DNA of 64,000 bases, from positions 930,001 through 994,000 of the forward strand of contig NZ_CP039887.1 in assembly GCF_005221305.1 (NCBI RefSeq), in the 5' to 3' direction. Position 1 is the first letter of the stretch, and every line of letters starts with the position of its first letter. Both the position numbers and the translations under genes were made by a program. This stretch comes from Neisseria subflava. GTDB taxonomy: Bacteria; Pseudomonadota; Gammaproteobacteria; Burkholderiales; Neisseriaceae. The notes below the pieces were generated by a model that did not search any database, was not told the origin of the DNA, and saw nothing but the letters and a program-made list of their open reading frames with translations. Below, in pieces: positions 34,402-43,191 of this stretch.

Positions 34402-34451
34402 ACAACCCATCGAAACAAAACAACCGCACAACAGAATGAAAGGAGAAGAAA

Positions 34452-34928
34452 ATGCCCGAAAGTATTTTTAAGCAAGTCTCCCTTGACATTCTGAGACTGC
34501 ACCAACAAGCCATCCGCTCTTTAATCGCTACCAAGTGTTGCGACGAATGTGAAGTACATGACGCAGTATTCATTACTTTAGATGGCCGATATTATGTTTG
34601 GCTCCCTTGCATGGGTAAATCGCCCCAATCAGAAACCGGCATCCTGCTGATTGAAGATGAAGATGGCAATACACGCTTGAGCTGGGTTGCCGGTACACGC
34701 GAAGTCAAACAAAAAGACAGTCTGTACAACCGCGTTGTTTCCGCCCTGCAAAGAAAAATGCAGCGCACGAAAAACAAGTTTATCCAGTCGGCAAACGCCC
34801 GATTGCTTGAGCTGACGCCGCAGCAAGGCCGTCTGACGACAAACAGCAAAGATTTCTTGCTTTCACCACATGACTTGATGAAAGCACTTTATCCGGCAAC
34901 ACATCAAATAGGAGAATTTGCCCTGTAA
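34452..34928 (+). CDS. Unknown protein, possibly iron-responsive
   Basis: 158-residue soluble protein without signal or membrane segment. It starts MPESIFKQVSLDILRLHQQA and has a cysteine cluster TKCCDECEVH at about residues 28-37. The middle alternates in beta fashion (AVFITLDGRYYVWLPCMG, ILLIEDEDGNTRLSWVAGTR), recalling a flavin-reductase or HugZ-like split barrel, but I could not place it. The end QGRLTTNSKDFLLSPHDLMK is distinctive. AAAGGAGAAG is a strong ribosome site. It has its own promoter and terminator, so it is a single-gene unit. The upstream element hints at Fur control. Confidence 0.75.
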   Translation: MPESIFKQVSLDILRLHQQAIRSLIATKCCDECEVHDAVFITLDGRYYVWLPCMGKSPQSETGILLIEDEDGNTRLSWVAGTREVKQKDSLYNRVVSALQRKMQRTKNKFIQSANARLLELTPQQGRLTTNSKDFLLSPHDLMKALYPATHQIGEFAL

Positions 34929-34959
34929 CAGTTTTTGGTAGTGGTTTGTGTTCCTTTTG

Positions 34960-34992
34960 CGCCCCTTAACATTTTAAAGGGGCGATTTTTTT
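34960..34992 (+). terminator. Terminator behind the 34452 gene
   Basis: CGCCCCTT and AAGGGGCG form a GC-rich 8-bp stem, followed by a T-run, 32 bp past the stop. Confidence 0.85.
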
Positions 34993-35070
34993 GCCCCTAC
35001 TTTTCAGACGGCCTAAACACCGGTTTTCCAGTACAATAAAGGCCGTCTGAATATTTCCTACTTTTCAACC

Positions 35071-35754
35071 ATGCAACTGCTCAAATACATCCAATCGCAA
35101 GGCCTCGGCAGCCGCAAGCAATGCCAATGGCTGATAGACAACGACTGCATTGCCATCAACGGCGAAATTCATAATCGTGCCAAAGACGATATCGACCCGT
35201 CTCAAGTGCACACCCTGTCTGTTGACGGCGAAGAAATTGCCGCCGTCCCCATGCCCCATTTCTACATTCTGCTTCATAAGCCTGCGGATTACGAGACTTC
35301 GCACAAACCTCAGCAATATCCAAGCATCTTCAGCCTGTTTCCCGACCAAATGCGCAATATCGATATGCAGGCAGTCGGCCGCTTGGATGCAGACACAACC
35401 GGCATTATTCTGATTACCAACGACGGGCAATTTAACCACCGCGTTACCTCGCCCAAACACAAAGTTCCGAAGCTCTACCGCGTCACTTTGAAACATCCTG
35501 CCGACGATACCCTTTGCACCACACTCAAAAACGGCGTCCTCCTGCATGACGATAATGAAACCGTTGCCGCAGCCGAAGCAGTATTGGCCGACCCAACCAC
35601 ATTGATGATGACTATTACCGAGGGTAAATACCATCAGGTCAAACGCATGGTTGCGGCCGCAGGCAACCGTGTCGAGCAGCTTCACCGTGAGAAATTCGGC
35701 GACTGGAATGTCGATGATTTAGCCGCCGGAGAATGGAAATTTATCCAAATCTAA
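35071..35754 (+). CDS. rsuA: 16S rRNA pseudouridine(516) synthase family protein
   Basis: 227 residues of the RsuA/RluB/E/F family. An S4 domain (LLKYIQSQGLGSRKQCQWLI) is followed by the catalytic domain with AVGRLDADTTGIILITNDGQ, which carries the catalytic aspartate. YHQVKRMVAAAGNRVEQLHR completes the family core. RsuA is the best fit by length and order; RluE-type activity is possible. A DUS lies directly before the gene. Confidence 0.88.
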   Translation: MQLLKYIQSQGLGSRKQCQWLIDNDCIAINGEIHNRAKDDIDPSQVHTLSVDGEEIAAVPMPHFYILLHKPADYETSHKPQQYPSIFSLFPDQMRNIDMQAVGRLDADTTGIILITNDGQFNHRVTSPKHKVPKLYRVTLKHPADDTLCTTLKNGVLLHDDNETVAAAEAVLADPTTLMMTITEGKYHQVKRMVAAAGNRVEQLHREKFGDWNVDDLAAGEWKFIQI

Positions 35755-35889
35755 AAAAATTCCAAATTTTTTCGATAAATTTTTAAACAATATGGATTTT
35801 TTATTTATTTAAAATCAAAAATCTAAACCTTATTATTTTTATTTAACAGAATTTAACACTGTGAAGACTGAACTATTGTATAATTCGCC

Positions 35890-35997
35890 TGTCTGAGTAA
35901 CGCTTGCTTCGAAAGAAGTGAGTAAGTGAGTAAGACGTTTTCCCCGTAATGTGTTTGGCCATCTATACTTTCCCCTTAGTATAGATGGTTTTTTTTT
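35890..35997 (+). ncRNA. Candidate trans-acting small RNA
   Basis: A perfect -10 TATAAT at 35879-35884, below very AT-rich DNA, would start a transcript near 35890. The sequence folds into a first hairpin CTTGCTTC-GAAA-GAAGTGAG (8 bp, GAAA tetraloop), then an open stretch with TTTTCCCCG, and ends with a strong terminator whose loop is TTCCCCTT. No reading frame of note lies on this strand. About 108 nt with a U-tail of nine is the usual build of an Hfq-type sRNA. Whether it equals a named neisserial sRNA cannot be told here. Confidence 0.7.
35959..35997 (+). terminator. Intrinsic terminator of the candidate sRNA
   Basis: CCATCTATACT, the 8-base loop TTCCCCTT, AGTATAGATGG and nine T residues. 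Confidence 0.9.
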
Positions 35998-36535
35998 ATC
36001 TAAAATTTGGCAACCAAGCGGGCGTACTTTCAGACGGCCCATCTCATCTAAAGAAGCCATCATTGCTAAACCCCGTCTCCACTCATTAACTTGCCATTAC
36101 TCCTTTTCTCTTTCTCGTCTCTTCCGCATCAATCTGTGCCGTTCCCATTTCAGACAAATCGTTTTATAGAAAGAAAAACTATCAGCGACTATCCAAGCTA
36201 AGGTTACAGGATGTTATTAGACAGCCTTAGATAAATACCATCTTTGTTGCCGACATACTTGAAAGCACACCTTGGTGCTATCCAATATCCTCACAACAAC
36301 CTTTTCCCATATCCTACTTTTCAGACGGCCTTTATCGTTACGGCTCTTTCAATCATTCATATCGCTTCAGCCAAATTCTCTGTTTGCAGGTTTTAATACC
36401 AATCAAACCAGATAAATCCACTAAAAATTCTTTACTACATGGTTTTTTTAACTAATTTTCTTTTTAGACTTTAGTCAAGATTCGTTAAATCTTTGCGGTA
36501 AAATGTTGTCTTTGTTTTTATACATCTGAGTATTT
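35998..36535. other. Gene-free stretch before the sodium symporter
   Basis: About 540 bp without a convincing frame or RNA. It holds two single DUS copies (near 36030 and 36320) and becomes AT-rich towards 36535, where the symporter promoter probably lies. No repeats or remnants were recognised. Confidence 0.6.
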
Positions 36536-37900
36536 ATGTCTTCCAATCAACCCCGTCAAACCTGGTCCAACCGTTTGACTTACATCCTTACCGTTGCCGG
36601 CGCGACTGTCGGCTTTGGCGCAACATGGCGTTTCCCGTATTTGGTCGGTGAAAACGGCGGCGGCGCGTATGTGTTTCTGTTCTGTATTGCCATGCTGGTC
36701 ATCGGTATTCCGATGATTTTGGTGGAAAACGTCATCGGCCGCCGTAAAGGCGTGAACGCGCTGGATGCGTTTGGCGGCACAATGAATGGCAAACCCGTTG
36801 CCAAAGTTTGGAAATTGGTCGGTTGGATGGGCCTGCTCGGCGCATTCGGCATCATGGCCTATTACATGGTGCTCGGCGGCTGGGTGATCAGCTACATCAT
36901 CAATATCATCGGCGGTAATTTGGACATTTCCAGTCCGGTTTCCGGCGAAGTCACCAAAAGCTTCTTTACGGAACACATCGAAAACAGCCCTTGGGAAATT
37001 GCTTTCTACACCTTCCTATTTGTGGTTGTAAACCAATGGATCTTGGTCAAAGGCGTGATCGGCGGTATTGAAAAAGCGGCAAAATACCTAATGCCTTTGC
37101 TGTTTTTATTCCTGATTGCCATGGTCGTGCGCAACGTTACCCTGCCGGGCGCTATGGAAGGCATTACCTTCTATCTGAAACCTGATTTCAGCAAAATTAC
37201 AACCGAACTGTTCGTCTTCGTTTTAGGACAAGTATTCTTCGCCTTGAGCTTGGGTTTCGGCGTGATGATTACGTTATCCAGCTATCTGGATAAAAACGAA
37301 AATCTGGTTCAGACGGCCGTAATTACCGCGATTACCAACACATTGATTGCCGTGTTGGCGGGCTTCATGATTTTCCCTTCCCTCTTCAGCTTTGGCGTTG
37401 CCCCTAACTCCGGCCCGACGCTGGTGTTCCAAAGCCTGCCGATCGTGTTTTCCAATATGTGGGCAGGCCCAGTGTTTGCAGTGATTTTCTTCTCCCTGCT
37501 TCTGATTGCCGCGCTGACCACTTCTCTGACCATTTATGAAGTGTTGATTACGACCATTCAGGAGAAAACCAAAATCCGCCGCGCAGCCGCGATTACCATC
37601 GTACTGGCAGGTATTTTTATCTTCGGCAATATCCCGTCCATCTTGAGCTACGGCCCATGGAAAGATATTTCCGTATTTGGTAAAAACATTTTTGATGCCT
37701 TTGACTATATCAGCGGCAACATCCTGTTTATGCTGACCGCGCTTGGCTCTGCCTTGTTTGTCGGCTTCGTGATGAAAGATGAAGCGAAGGAGGAATTGCT
37801 CTACAAAGGCAACCATACCACCGTCAATATCTGGTTTGCTTATGTGAAATACCTCGTACCGTTGGTTATTCTGCTGATTTTCATCAGCAACCTGTTCTAA
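36536..37900 (+). CDS. Sodium-dependent transporter (NSS/SNF family)
   Basis: 454-residue inner-membrane symporter of the LeuT/MhsT type, probably for an amino acid. It opens with WSNRLTYILTVAGATVGFGA, then TWRFPYLVGENGGGAYVFLF, the unwound TM1 with its sodium and substrate site (family motif G-x-G-N-x-W-R-F-P; here GFGATWRFP, with Ala for Asn). About eleven to twelve hydrophobic segments are present. The substrate is not evident. An inverted DUS pair follows the stop. Confidence 0.92.
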   Translation: MSSNQPRQTWSNRLTYILTVAGATVGFGATWRFPYLVGENGGGAYVFLFCIAMLVIGIPMILVENVIGRRKGVNALDAFGGTMNGKPVAKVWKLVGWMGLLGAFGIMAYYMVLGGWVISYIINIIGGNLDISSPVSGEVTKSFFTEHIENSPWEIAFYTFLFVVVNQWILVKGVIGGIEKAAKYLMPLLFLFLIAMVVRNVTLPGAMEGITFYLKPDFSKITTELFVFVLGQVFFALSLGFGVMITLSSYLDKNENLVQTAVITAITNTLIAVLAGFMIFPSLFSFGVAPNSGPTLVFQSLPIVFSNMWAGPVFAVIFFSLLLIAALTTSLTIYEVLITTIQEKTKIRRAAAITIVLAGIFIFGNIPSILSYGPWKDISVFGKNIFDAFDYISGNILFMLTALGSALFVGFVMKDEAKEELLYKGNHTTVNIWFAYVKYLVPLVILLIFISNLF

Positions 37901-37915
37901 TAAACAAACATATAA

Positions 37916-37946
37916 AAAGGCCGTCTGAAATGTTCAGACGGCCTTT
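37916..37946. terminator. Inverted DUS pair between convergent genes
   Basis: AAAGGCCGTCTGAA, three bases, and its complement. It stands between the symporter stop and the dld stop and can serve both. Confidence 0.8.
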
Positions 37947-37961
37947 GTTTTTCACTATGCT

Positions 37962-39653
37962 TTATTCAGCCCAGTTTTTCTTCTTACTTGTTTTACCAAT
38001 ACCTGGGTTGAAGCTGTTGGTCGGGTCAAGTTTTTTATAGAATTGTTTCAGCGCAGGCTTGGCTTCATACAGATGACCGACGTTGTGTTCGGCAGGATAT
38101 TGTGCGCCGCGTTGGTCAAGCAGATGGAGCATTTCATGTTCCAAGGCCATGCAGTCGTTGCCTTTTTTAATGATGTAATCCTGATGGAACACATGACACA
38201 TAAAATGTCCGTAATACAATTTATGGATGATTTTATTGTCGATTTCCGGTGGCAGTGTTTCAAACCAATCACGATCATCACGACGCAAGGCGATATCGAG
38301 TGCAACCAAATCCTCTACTTCATCATCATGTACAGAACGGTAACGGATCGCGGCAGAAGCCACAGCAAAGCGATGCAGCATGGCCGCCTGCGTTTCTTCG
38401 GCATTACATTCGAAGAATGCGCCGCCATGGGTTGCAAAATATTCCTTCAAGAAAGCACGCGCTTCTTCTACGCCCTCGCCACCCATTTTTAAAATCAGGT
38501 GATGTTCATATTTATCCCGATAGTTGCGCATAGACTTCGGCAAGTGATCGGGCAAAATTTTACTGATCAGTTGCATGAATTTATCAGAGAAGTGTTTTGG
38601 TAAGAAACTTATCTTTTTGCTGAATCTATCCACACGGGCTTTCAGATCAAACAGTTTCGGAAGTTGGTGGGTACCGAACGTCTTAATGATATAAAAAGTA
38701 TCTTTACCATAAACGGCAGCAATATCAAAAGCATGACGATGGATATACTCACCGGAAATAGGCAGGTTTTTAAACTCACTCAAAGCAGCACGACGAATAT
38801 CGGTCAGCTCATTAATATCATTGGTGCCGATATAGAAAACGGCAGTCTGTTTTTCTTGTGGGAACGTATCCAAGCGTACGGCAAACACCATCAGCTTGCC
38901 CGCGCAACCTGATGCTTCGTAATGGCGTGCTGGGTCGGCATTAAAGCGTGCGGCCGTCGGCTCATCCACTTTGCGCACATGGTCGCAATAAGCATGGTCA
39001 TGGCCCTTGCCGGCATCTTGCGTAATGTCTTTTCGCTGGTAATGGAAACCTTGCAAGTTGGTCAAAATCTCTTCAGGGGTTTCGCCCAAATCAATGCCCA
39101 AATGGTTGACCAGCTCCAGTTTGCCCTCTTCGTTGATTTGTGCAAACAGAGCCATTTCCGTATAAGCCGGGCCACGCTGTACCAAAGCGCCGCCGGAGTT
39201 ATTACATACGCCACCCAATACAGAAGCACCGATACAGGACGAGCCGATCACGGAGTGTGGCTCACGGCCTAAAGGTTTCAGCAGCAGCTCCAATTGATTC
39301 AGGGTAGAACCGGGTAGGCAGACAACCTGTTCGTTATTGTTAATCGGCTGAATGATGTTCAGACGCATGGTATTCACAATCACGATATCGCGGTCGTAAT
39401 CATTACCGTCAGGAGTCGATCCGCCGGTCAGGCCAGTATTGGCGGCCTGCGTAATCACGATAACATCAGCCTCAACACACGCCTGCAAAATTTGCCACAT
39501 TTCCAAAACCGTACCCGGACGGACAACTGCCAACGCCTTGCCTTCGCCAAAACGATAGCCTTGACGGTATTGTTCGGTTTTTGCCGGGTCTGTGATGATG
39601 TATTTCTCGCCGACAGTTTGCGTCAGTCGGCTGATTAATTGCGTAGCATTCAT
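37962..39653 (-). CDS. dld: Quinone-dependent D-lactate dehydrogenase
   Basis: 563-residue FAD enzyme on the inner membrane that feeds electrons from D-lactate to quinone. The FAD-binding part is visible (ALAVVRPGTVLEMWQILQAC, ITQAANTGLTGGSTPDGNDY, SVIGSSCIGASVLGGVCNNS). The C-terminal half is the membrane-binding domain of Dld (DKYEHHLILKMGGEGVEEAR and RGAQYPAEHNVGHLYEA). Length fits the E. coli enzyme (571). Lactate is a main carbon source of Neisseria. A DUS hairpin lies upstream of the next gene. Confidence 0.95.
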   Translation of the reverse strand: MNATQLISRLTQTVGEKYIITDPAKTEQYRQGYRFGEGKALAVVRPGTVLEMWQILQACVEADVIVITQAANTGLTGGSTPDGNDYDRDIVIVNTMRLNIIQPINNNEQVVCLPGSTLNQLELLLKPLGREPHSVIGSSCIGASVLGGVCNNSGGALVQRGPAYTEMALFAQINEEGKLELVNHLGIDLGETPEEILTNLQGFHYQRKDITQDAGKGHDHAYCDHVRKVDEPTAARFNADPARHYEASGCAGKLMVFAVRLDTFPQEKQTAVFYIGTNDINELTDIRRAALSEFKNLPISGEYIHRHAFDIAAVYGKDTFYIIKTFGTHQLPKLFDLKARVDRFSKKISFLPKHFSDKFMQLISKILPDHLPKSMRNYRDKYEHHLILKMGGEGVEEARAFLKEYFATHGGAFFECNAEETQAAMLHRFAVASAAIRYRSVHDDEVEDLVALDIALRRDDRDWFETLPPEIDNKIIHKLYYGHFMCHVFHQDYIIKKGNDCMALEHEMLHLLDQRGAQYPAEHNVGHLYEAKPALKQFYKKLDPTNSFNPGIGKTSKKKNWAE

Positions 39654-39760
39654 TGTATACTCCTTGAGAGATTAATATATTTATTAAATTGCAAGCATTG
39701 TAGTAATCCGTTCAATCAAAGTAAAGGCGAAACTTGTTTTTTAAACTCATCTTCTAAATA

Positions 39761-39799
39761 AACAAAAGGCCGTCTGAAAATTTCAGACGGCCTTTTGTT
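39761..39799 (-). terminator. Long inverted DUS pair behind pnp
   Basis: AACAAAAGGCCGTCTGAAA and its complement pair over 19 bp around one base, 20 bp past the pnp stop. Confidence 0.8.
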
Positions 39800-39818
39800 T
39801 CAAGCTTGAATAATCAGA

Positions 39819-41939
39819 TTATTCGGCTGCTTTCTCTTCGCGTGCAGGTGCTTCCAGCAAAGCTTTGATAGACAGGCGCACGCGGCCGCGATCGTCTACT
39901 TCCAATGCTTTTACATTTACGACCTGACCTACTTGCAGGTAGTCGCTGACATTGCGTACGCGCTCGTGAGCGATTTGGCTGATGTGTACCAAACCGTCTT
40001 TACCCGGCATCACGCTGACAATCGCGCCAACGTTGTTGTCGAGGATTTTAACCACAGTACCTTCGTACACTTTACCCACTTCCACTTCGGCAGTGATTTC
40101 TTCGATGCGTTTTTTCGCCGCATCGCCTGCTTCTTGAGTAGTCGCAGCGATAGTAATGGTACCATCTTCAGCGATGTTGATTTCAGTACCGGTTTCAGCA
40201 GTAATCGAACGAATGGTTTCGCCACCTTTACCAATCACATCACGGATTTTGTCTTGGTTGATTTTCATGGTGAACAAGCGTGGTGCGTGTGCAGACAGCT
40301 CTTGCGGGCCTGCAACGGCTGCTTTCATCTGATCCAAGATGTGCAAACGTGCTTCTTTGGCTTGAGCCAAAGCGATTTGCATGATTTCTTTGGTAATACC
40401 TTGGATTTTAATGTCCATTTGCAACGCGGTCACACCTTCGGTTGTACCGGCTACTTTAAAGTCCATATCGCCCAAGTGGTCTTCATCACCCAAGATGTCG
40501 GTCAGGACTGCAAATTTGTTGTTGTCCAAAATCAGACCCATGGCGATACCGGCAACGTGTGCTTTCAAAGGCACACCGGCAGACAACAGGCTCAAGCAGC
40601 CGCCGCAGACGGAAGCCATAGAAGAAGAGCCGTTAGATTCGGTAATTTCAGAAACCACGCGCATGGTGTAGCTGAAATCTTCAGGTTCTGGCAATACGGC
40701 CAACAACGCACGTTTAGCCAAGCGGCCGTGACCGATTTCACGACGTTTTGGCGCACCTACACGACCCACTTCACCGGTAGAGTATGGAGGGAAGTTGTAG
40801 TGCAGCATGAAGCGGTCGGTGTATTCGCCGGAGAGCGCATCAATGATTTGCTCGTCGCGTGAAGTACCCAAAGTGGCAACCGCCAAAGCTTGGGTTTCGC
40901 CACGGGTAAACAATGCAGAACCGTGAGTGCGCGGCAATACGCCGGTTTGAATGTTCAGCGGACGAACGGTACGGGTGTCGCGACCATCAATACGCGGCTG
41001 GCCGTCCAAAATTTGGCTGCGGACAACATCGGCTTCCAAGTGTTTGAAAATGCCTTTGATTTCGTTGGCTGCCAAAGTGTCGGTTTCTTCGGTAATCAAC
41101 GCTTCTTTTACAGTATTCCAAGCTTCGTCCAATTTGGCAGAACGCGCTTGTTTTTGACGGATTTTGAACGCTTCTTTAATGGTTTCACCGGCAATTTCGC
41201 GTACTTTTGCAACCAATTCTTCATTGGTTTCAGGAGCTTTCCAATCCCAGACTTCCGGGTTGACTTCGTCGGCAAACTCATTGATGGCGTTAATGGCCAC
41301 TTGCATTTGATCGTGACCGTAAACAACCGCACCCAGCATCACTTCTTCAGACAAGATGTTGGCTTCGGATTCCACCATCAACACGGCTTTAGAAGTACCG
41401 GCAACAACCAAGTCTAATTGTGATTTAGCCAATTCGGCTTTAGTCGGGTTCAAAACGTACACGCCGTTTACATAACCCACGCGTGCCGCACCAATCGGAC
41501 CGGCAAACGGTACGCCGCTCAACACCAGCGCGGCAGACGCGCCCAACATTGCAGGAATGTCAGAATCAATTTCAGGGTCAACAGACACGACCATCGCTAC
41601 GATTTGGATGTCGTGGTAGAAACCTTCAGGGAATAAAGGACGAATCGGACGGTCGATCAGACGGCTGGTCAGGATTTCTTTTTCGCTTTGTTTGCCTTCA
41701 CGTTTGAAGAAACCGCCGGGGATTTTACCTGCTGCGTAAGTACGCTCGAGGTAATCGACAGTCAGAGGGAAGAAGTCTTGGCCTTCTTTCACTTCTTTGT
41801 TGGTAGTAACGGCAACCAAAACAACGGTGTCGCCCATGGATACTTTAACGGCAGCAGCGGCTTGGCGAGCAATTTCGCCGGTTTCCAAAGTAACGGTTTG
41901 ATTACCGTATTGGAAGGTCTTAACGTGTTTATTGAACAT
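39819..41939 (-). CDS. pnp: Polynucleotide phosphorylase
   Basis: 706-residue phosphorolytic 3'-5' exoribonuclease of the degradosome type. It has two RNase PH domains (SMGDTVVLVAVTTNKEVKEG; RTHGSALFTRGETQALAVAT; SEITESNGSSSMASVCGGCL), then KH (INQDKIRDVIGKGGETIRSI) and S1 (VYEGTVVKILDNNVGAIVSV). The ATG at 41939 was chosen because AAAGGAACA precedes it; a TTG five codons upstream would place that ribosome site inside the gene. It is the target of frequent post-transcriptional self-control in other bacteria; nothing shows that here. Confidence 0.97.
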   Translation of the reverse strand: MFNKHVKTFQYGNQTVTLETGEIARQAAAAVKVSMGDTVVLVAVTTNKEVKEGQDFFPLTVDYLERTYAAGKIPGGFFKREGKQSEKEILTSRLIDRPIRPLFPEGFYHDIQIVAMVVSVDPEIDSDIPAMLGASAALVLSGVPFAGPIGAARVGYVNGVYVLNPTKAELAKSQLDLVVAGTSKAVLMVESEANILSEEVMLGAVVYGHDQMQVAINAINEFADEVNPEVWDWKAPETNEELVAKVREIAGETIKEAFKIRQKQARSAKLDEAWNTVKEALITEETDTLAANEIKGIFKHLEADVVRSQILDGQPRIDGRDTRTVRPLNIQTGVLPRTHGSALFTRGETQALAVATLGTSRDEQIIDALSGEYTDRFMLHYNFPPYSTGEVGRVGAPKRREIGHGRLAKRALLAVLPEPEDFSYTMRVVSEITESNGSSSMASVCGGCLSLLSAGVPLKAHVAGIAMGLILDNNKFAVLTDILGDEDHLGDMDFKVAGTTEGVTALQMDIKIQGITKEIMQIALAQAKEARLHILDQMKAAVAGPQELSAHAPRLFTMKINQDKIRDVIGKGGETIRSITAETGTEINIAEDGTITIAATTQEAGDAAKKRIEEITAEVEVGKVYEGTVVKILDNNVGAIVSVMPGKDGLVHISQIAHERVRNVSDYLQVGQVVNVKALEVDDRGRVRLSIKALLEAPAREEKAAE

Positions 41940-42127
41940 TATTGTTCCTTTCAAAATACCGCACTGCTAAAACACTAATAATGCACACTAAAATCCGAAT
42001 GTGCATAGTTAGGGTTTCAGACCGTGCGGCAGGTTATAAACAAGCTTTCAGACGGCCTTTAAGGCACTGAAAACAACTCTCGATTATAAAGGCAACCATC
42101 CTTAAAATCCAGTATTGATACAATAAA

Positions 42128-42163
42128 AAGGCCGTCTGAAACATATCACTTTCAGACGGCCTT
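42128..42163 (-). terminator. Inverted DUS pair behind purC
   Basis: AAGGCCGTCTGAAA and its complement with an 8-base loop, 13 bp past the purC stop. Confidence 0.75.
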
Positions 42164-42175
42164 CAAACTTAAAAA

Positions 42176-43039
42176 TTAATCCTGAGTCAGTAAAGTCAAT
42201 GCTTCCTGATATTTTTCGACTGTTTTTTGAATCACATCGGCAGGCACTTTAGGCGCCGGCGCTTTTTTGTTCCAACCGCTTTGCTCCAACCAGTCGCGGA
42301 CAAATTGTTTGTCAAAAGACGGCGGATTGGTGCCGACTTTATATTGGTCGGCAGGCCAAAAACGGCTGGAATCAGGCGTCAACACTTCGTCCATCAAAGT
42401 CAGCGTACCCTCTTCGTCCAAACCAAACTCAAACTTGGTGTCGCAAATAATGATACCGCGGGATTTGGCATATTCGGCCGCTTCTGTATAAAGCTGAATC
42501 GCTTTGGCGCGTACTTCCGCCGCCAATTCTTTTCCGATAATGCGTTCGCATTCTTCAAAGCTAATGTTTTCATCATGATCGCCAACCTCAGCTTTGGTCG
42601 ATGGCGTAAAAATCACTTCAGGCAGTTGTTGCGCTTCCTGCATACCTTCAGGCAGTTGAATACCGCAGACAGAGCCTGTCTTTTGATAATCTTTCCAACC
42701 GCTGCCTGCCAGATAACCGCGCACAATAGCCTCCACTTTCACCGGAGTGAGTTTTTTAGCCACGACGGCGCGTTTTTCTAAAACTTTGGCTTCGTTTTCA
42801 GGCAAAACATCGTAAACGGTATGGCCGGTAAAGTGGTTAGGCATAATATGAGCCAGTTTTTTAAACCAAAAATTGGAAATCTGCGTCAAAATCTCCCCTT
42901 TTCCCGGAATCGGGTCATCCAAAATCACATCAAATGCAGACAGTCGGTCGGAAGCAACCATCAACATTCGTTTATCGTCAATTTCATACAAATCGCGTAC
43001 TTTGCCGGAGTAAATTTTTTTCAAGCTGATTTCAGACAT
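42176..43039 (-). CDS. purC: SAICAR synthetase (phosphoribosylaminoimidazole-succinocarboxamide synthase)
   Basis: 287 residues. It couples CAIR with aspartate in purine synthesis. Family stretches include KIYSGKVRDLYEIDDKRMLM, ASDRLSAFDVILDDPIPGKG, VEAIVRGYLAGSGWKDYQKT and EFGLDEEGTLTLMDEVLTPD with ATP and metal sites. It is of the longer PurC kind seen in beta-proteobacteria. DUS pairs lie on both sides, so it appears to be a single-gene unit. Confidence 0.97.
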   Translation of the reverse strand: MSEISLKKIYSGKVRDLYEIDDKRMLMVASDRLSAFDVILDDPIPGKGEILTQISNFWFKKLAHIMPNHFTGHTVYDVLPENEAKVLEKRAVVAKKLTPVKVEAIVRGYLAGSGWKDYQKTGSVCGIQLPEGMQEAQQLPEVIFTPSTKAEVGDHDENISFEECERIIGKELAAEVRAKAIQLYTEAAEYAKSRGIIICDTKFEFGLDEEGTLTLMDEVLTPDSSRFWPADQYKVGTNPPSFDKQFVRDWLEQSGWNKKAPAPKVPADVIQKTVEKYQEALTLLTQD

Positions 43040-43119
43040 TTCGGGTATCTCTTAGATAGACAGAAGAATGCGACATTTTAGCCCAATTTGGAATTTTTCG
43101 TCAGATTGTTTACGAAATA

Positions 43120-43160
43120 AAGGCCGTCTGAAACCTTATATTTTGGTTTCAGACGGCCTT
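43120..43160. terminator. Inverted DUS pair between purC and the RTX gene
   Basis: AAGGCCGTCTGAAACC and its complement, a perfect 16-bp stem with a 9-base loop, 31 bp past the RTX stop. Confidence 0.8.
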
Positions 43161-43191
43161 AACCGTTGATTTCAGAGAAGAACCCTGAAAA

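Noticed and set aside
35839..36063. A 74-codon minus-strand frame opposite the candidate sRNA
   Set aside because: It has no family resemblance, no ribosome site, and reads through the sRNA terminator and a DUS in antisense. It is best seen as a chance frame.
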